64,000 nt of DNA from Tropicimonas sp047971885. GTDB lineage: Bacteria; Pseudomonadota; Alphaproteobacteria; Rhodobacterales; Rhodobacteraceae. This document shows positions 63,099 through 64,000 of the stretch, in pieces. The stretch spans positions 8,940 to 72,939 of the forward strand of contig NZ_JBKEAE010000062.1 in assembly GCF_047971885.1 (NCBI RefSeq), written 5' to 3'. The notes under the pieces are model-generated. The model was not told where the DNA came from. It saw only the letters and a program-made list of their open reading frames with translations, and did no database searches. How positions within the stretch are numbered: position 1 is the stretch's first letter; each line of letters starts with the position of its first letter. A program made the position numbers and the translations under genes.

Positions 63099-63416
63099 GG
63101 ACGTTCCCCCCCCAACATCGCATAACTGAGGTCGACAAGAATGACCCTGCGGCAGCACCCTGTCCTTGATCAAGATCAAGGTGAAACCGGCCATATTATG
63201 CATTGGCGGTGAATCTTCGCTGAACACCGGTTGCGGATCCCGAACCGCCGATCCGCCGGTTCGCCAGGCGCCCGACCCGATATCGGGACGTCGCCGCGCC
63301 AGCGTGGGAACCGCCGATTTCCCTTTTCATCGGGCCGAATCCCCTCTATAGGGCCAGCTTCCGAACCCACCGGGCATACACCCTTGGAGGATGCCCACAA
63401 ACTCAGGAGATTACCC
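63099..63416. promoter_or_regulatory. divergent regulatory region, phasin-like gene and rplY
   Basis: 318 bases without a gene. It contains the FNR box (63166-63179), an FNR-compatible -10-like CATTCT on the minus strand (63143-63138), and near rplY a TCTATA (63345-63350) that could be its -10. AGGAG at 63405-63409 is the rplY ribosome-binding site. Confidence 0.55.
63166..63179. promoter_or_regulatory. perfect FNR/FnrL box
   Basis: TTGATCAAGATCAA fits the FNR consensus TTGAT-N4-ATCAA at all ten positions and extends to an 18-bp palindrome (CCTTGATCAAGATCAAGG). Its centre lies about 75 bases before the phasin-like ATG on the minus strand. If transcription starts near 63131, the box is at -41.5, the class II activation position. 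Confidence 0.75.
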
Positions 63417-64000
63417 ATGGCTGGTGAGATTCCCGATCTTCACGCCACGGTACGCACGGGGACAGGCAAGGGGGCCGCCCGTCAAGCCCGCAGGGACGGG
63501 CTGGTACCCGGCATCATCTACGGCGGCGGCGAAGACCCCGTCGCGATCAATATCCCCTTCAACGTGCTGCTCACGCGCCTCAAGGCGGGCCGCTTCCTTT
63601 CCACCCTCTTCAACATGAAGGTCGAGGGCATGGACGACACCCGCGTGATCTGCCGCAGCGTGCAGCGCGACGTGGTCAAGGATCTGCCGACCCATCTCGA
63701 CTTCATGCGCCTGCGCCGGACATCGAAGGTGGCGCTGTTCATTCCGGTCGAGTTCACCGACGAGAAAGACTGCCCCGGCCTCAGGCGCGGCGGCGTGCTG
63801 ACCGTGGTGCGCCCGGAAATCGAACTGGTGGTGACCGCCGGCGAGATCCCTGAAAAGGTGGAAATCTCGCTTGCCGGCCTGGACATCAACGACCACGTGT
63901 CGATCTCGATGGTCAAACTGCCGGCGGGCACGAAACCCACAATCGACCGCGACTTCAACATCGCCTCGATCTCTGCCCCGACCGGCCTGACCGCTGACGG
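63417..64000 (+). CDS. rplY: 50S ribosomal protein L25/general stress protein Ctc, 3'-truncated by the window edge
   Basis: The 5' part of the L25/Ctc gene: 194 complete codons are present, with the frame still open at the window end. The N-terminal L25 domain has AGEIPDLHATVRTGTGKGAARQARRDGLVPGIIYGGGEDP, and the C-terminal TL5-type domain begins SKVALFIPVEFTDEKDCPGLRRGGVLTVVRPEIELVVTAGEIPEKVE. It binds 5S rRNA in the large ribosomal subunit. AGGAG lies seven bases before the ATG. Confidence 0.93.
   Translation, partial: MAGEIPDLHATVRTGTGKGAARQARRDGLVPGIIYGGGEDPVAINIPFNVLLTRLKAGRFLSTLFNMKVEGMDDTRVICRSVQRDVVKDLPTHLDFMRLRRTSKVALFIPVEFTDEKDCPGLRRGGVLTVVRPEIELVVTAGEIPEKVEISLAGLDINDHVSISMVKLPAGTKPTIDRDFNIASISAPTGLTAD

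Overview
The window is GC-rich chromosomal DNA of an alphaproteobacterium, most likely of the Rhodobacteraceae (Rhodobacter/Paracoccus/roseobacter group). The evidence is the gene set: a ChvG-ChvI regulator pair beside a short-form HprK and an incomplete PTS, methylsuccinyl-CoA dehydrogenase of the ethylmalonyl-CoA pathway, a tauABC-tpa taurine module, an NAD-dependent fds formate dehydrogenase, and an anaerobic ubiTUV ubiquinone set. No rRNA, tRNA, CRISPR array, insertion sequence or phage gene was seen.

Layout. 1-8.1 kb: the 3' end of a 3-hydroxybutyryl-CoA dehydrogenase gene, an acyltransferase, the operon chvI-chvG-hprK-rapZ-EIIA-ptsH, and divergent pckA, whose reading frame is interrupted by one in-frame TAA. 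8.1-18 kb: modBC with only a ghost of modA, a TauE/SafE permease, methylsuccinyl-CoA dehydrogenase, the nadABC operon and a cytochrome P450. 18-29 kb: aldehyde dehydrogenase, 1-Cys peroxiredoxin, L,D-transpeptidase, tauABC divergent from tpa, malonyl-CoA decarboxylase, a PfkB sugar kinase and dtd. 29-33.5 kb: a four-gene cluster of permuted ATP-grasp, alpha-E protein, transglutaminase and Anbu-type proteasome-like peptidase, then hemP. 33.5-45.8 kb: two Gfo/Idh/MocA dehydrogenases and a dihydroxyacetone-kinase-type enzyme divergent from a SorC-family regulator, then tex, a GH2 beta-galactosidase and a CbpA/CbpM pair. 45.8-48 kb: an AT-rich two-gene cassette (GSCFA protein plus SGNH-like protein) that looks acquired. 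48-55 kb: fdsGBA-fdhD-fdsD with its LysR regulator. 55-64 kb: an NsrR-like regulator, a YbaY/META protein, phosphoglycolate phosphatase with a HAD remnant, a thioredoxin-like protein, gap, ubiVUT, a phasin-like gene and the start of rplY.

How it fits together. Much of the window concerns C2/C3 carbon and redox: acetyl-CoA assimilation (hydroxybutyryl-CoA dehydrogenase, methylsuccinyl-CoA dehydrogenase), gluconeogenesis (pckA, gap), taurine and formate oxidation, and adaptation to low oxygen (ubiTUV and a perfect FNR box). Similar GTTAGCG-type palindromes lie upstream of both pckA and gap and may be sites for a CceR-like central-carbon regulator.

The observations most worth checking are the pckA nonsense codon, the modA ghost, the Anbu cluster, the AT-rich cassette, a double palindrome between the LysR gene and fdsG, the FNR box near 63.17 kb, and 12-bp direct repeats in front of the SorC regulator. 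All functional calls rest on motif reading and recall of families; no database search was run.
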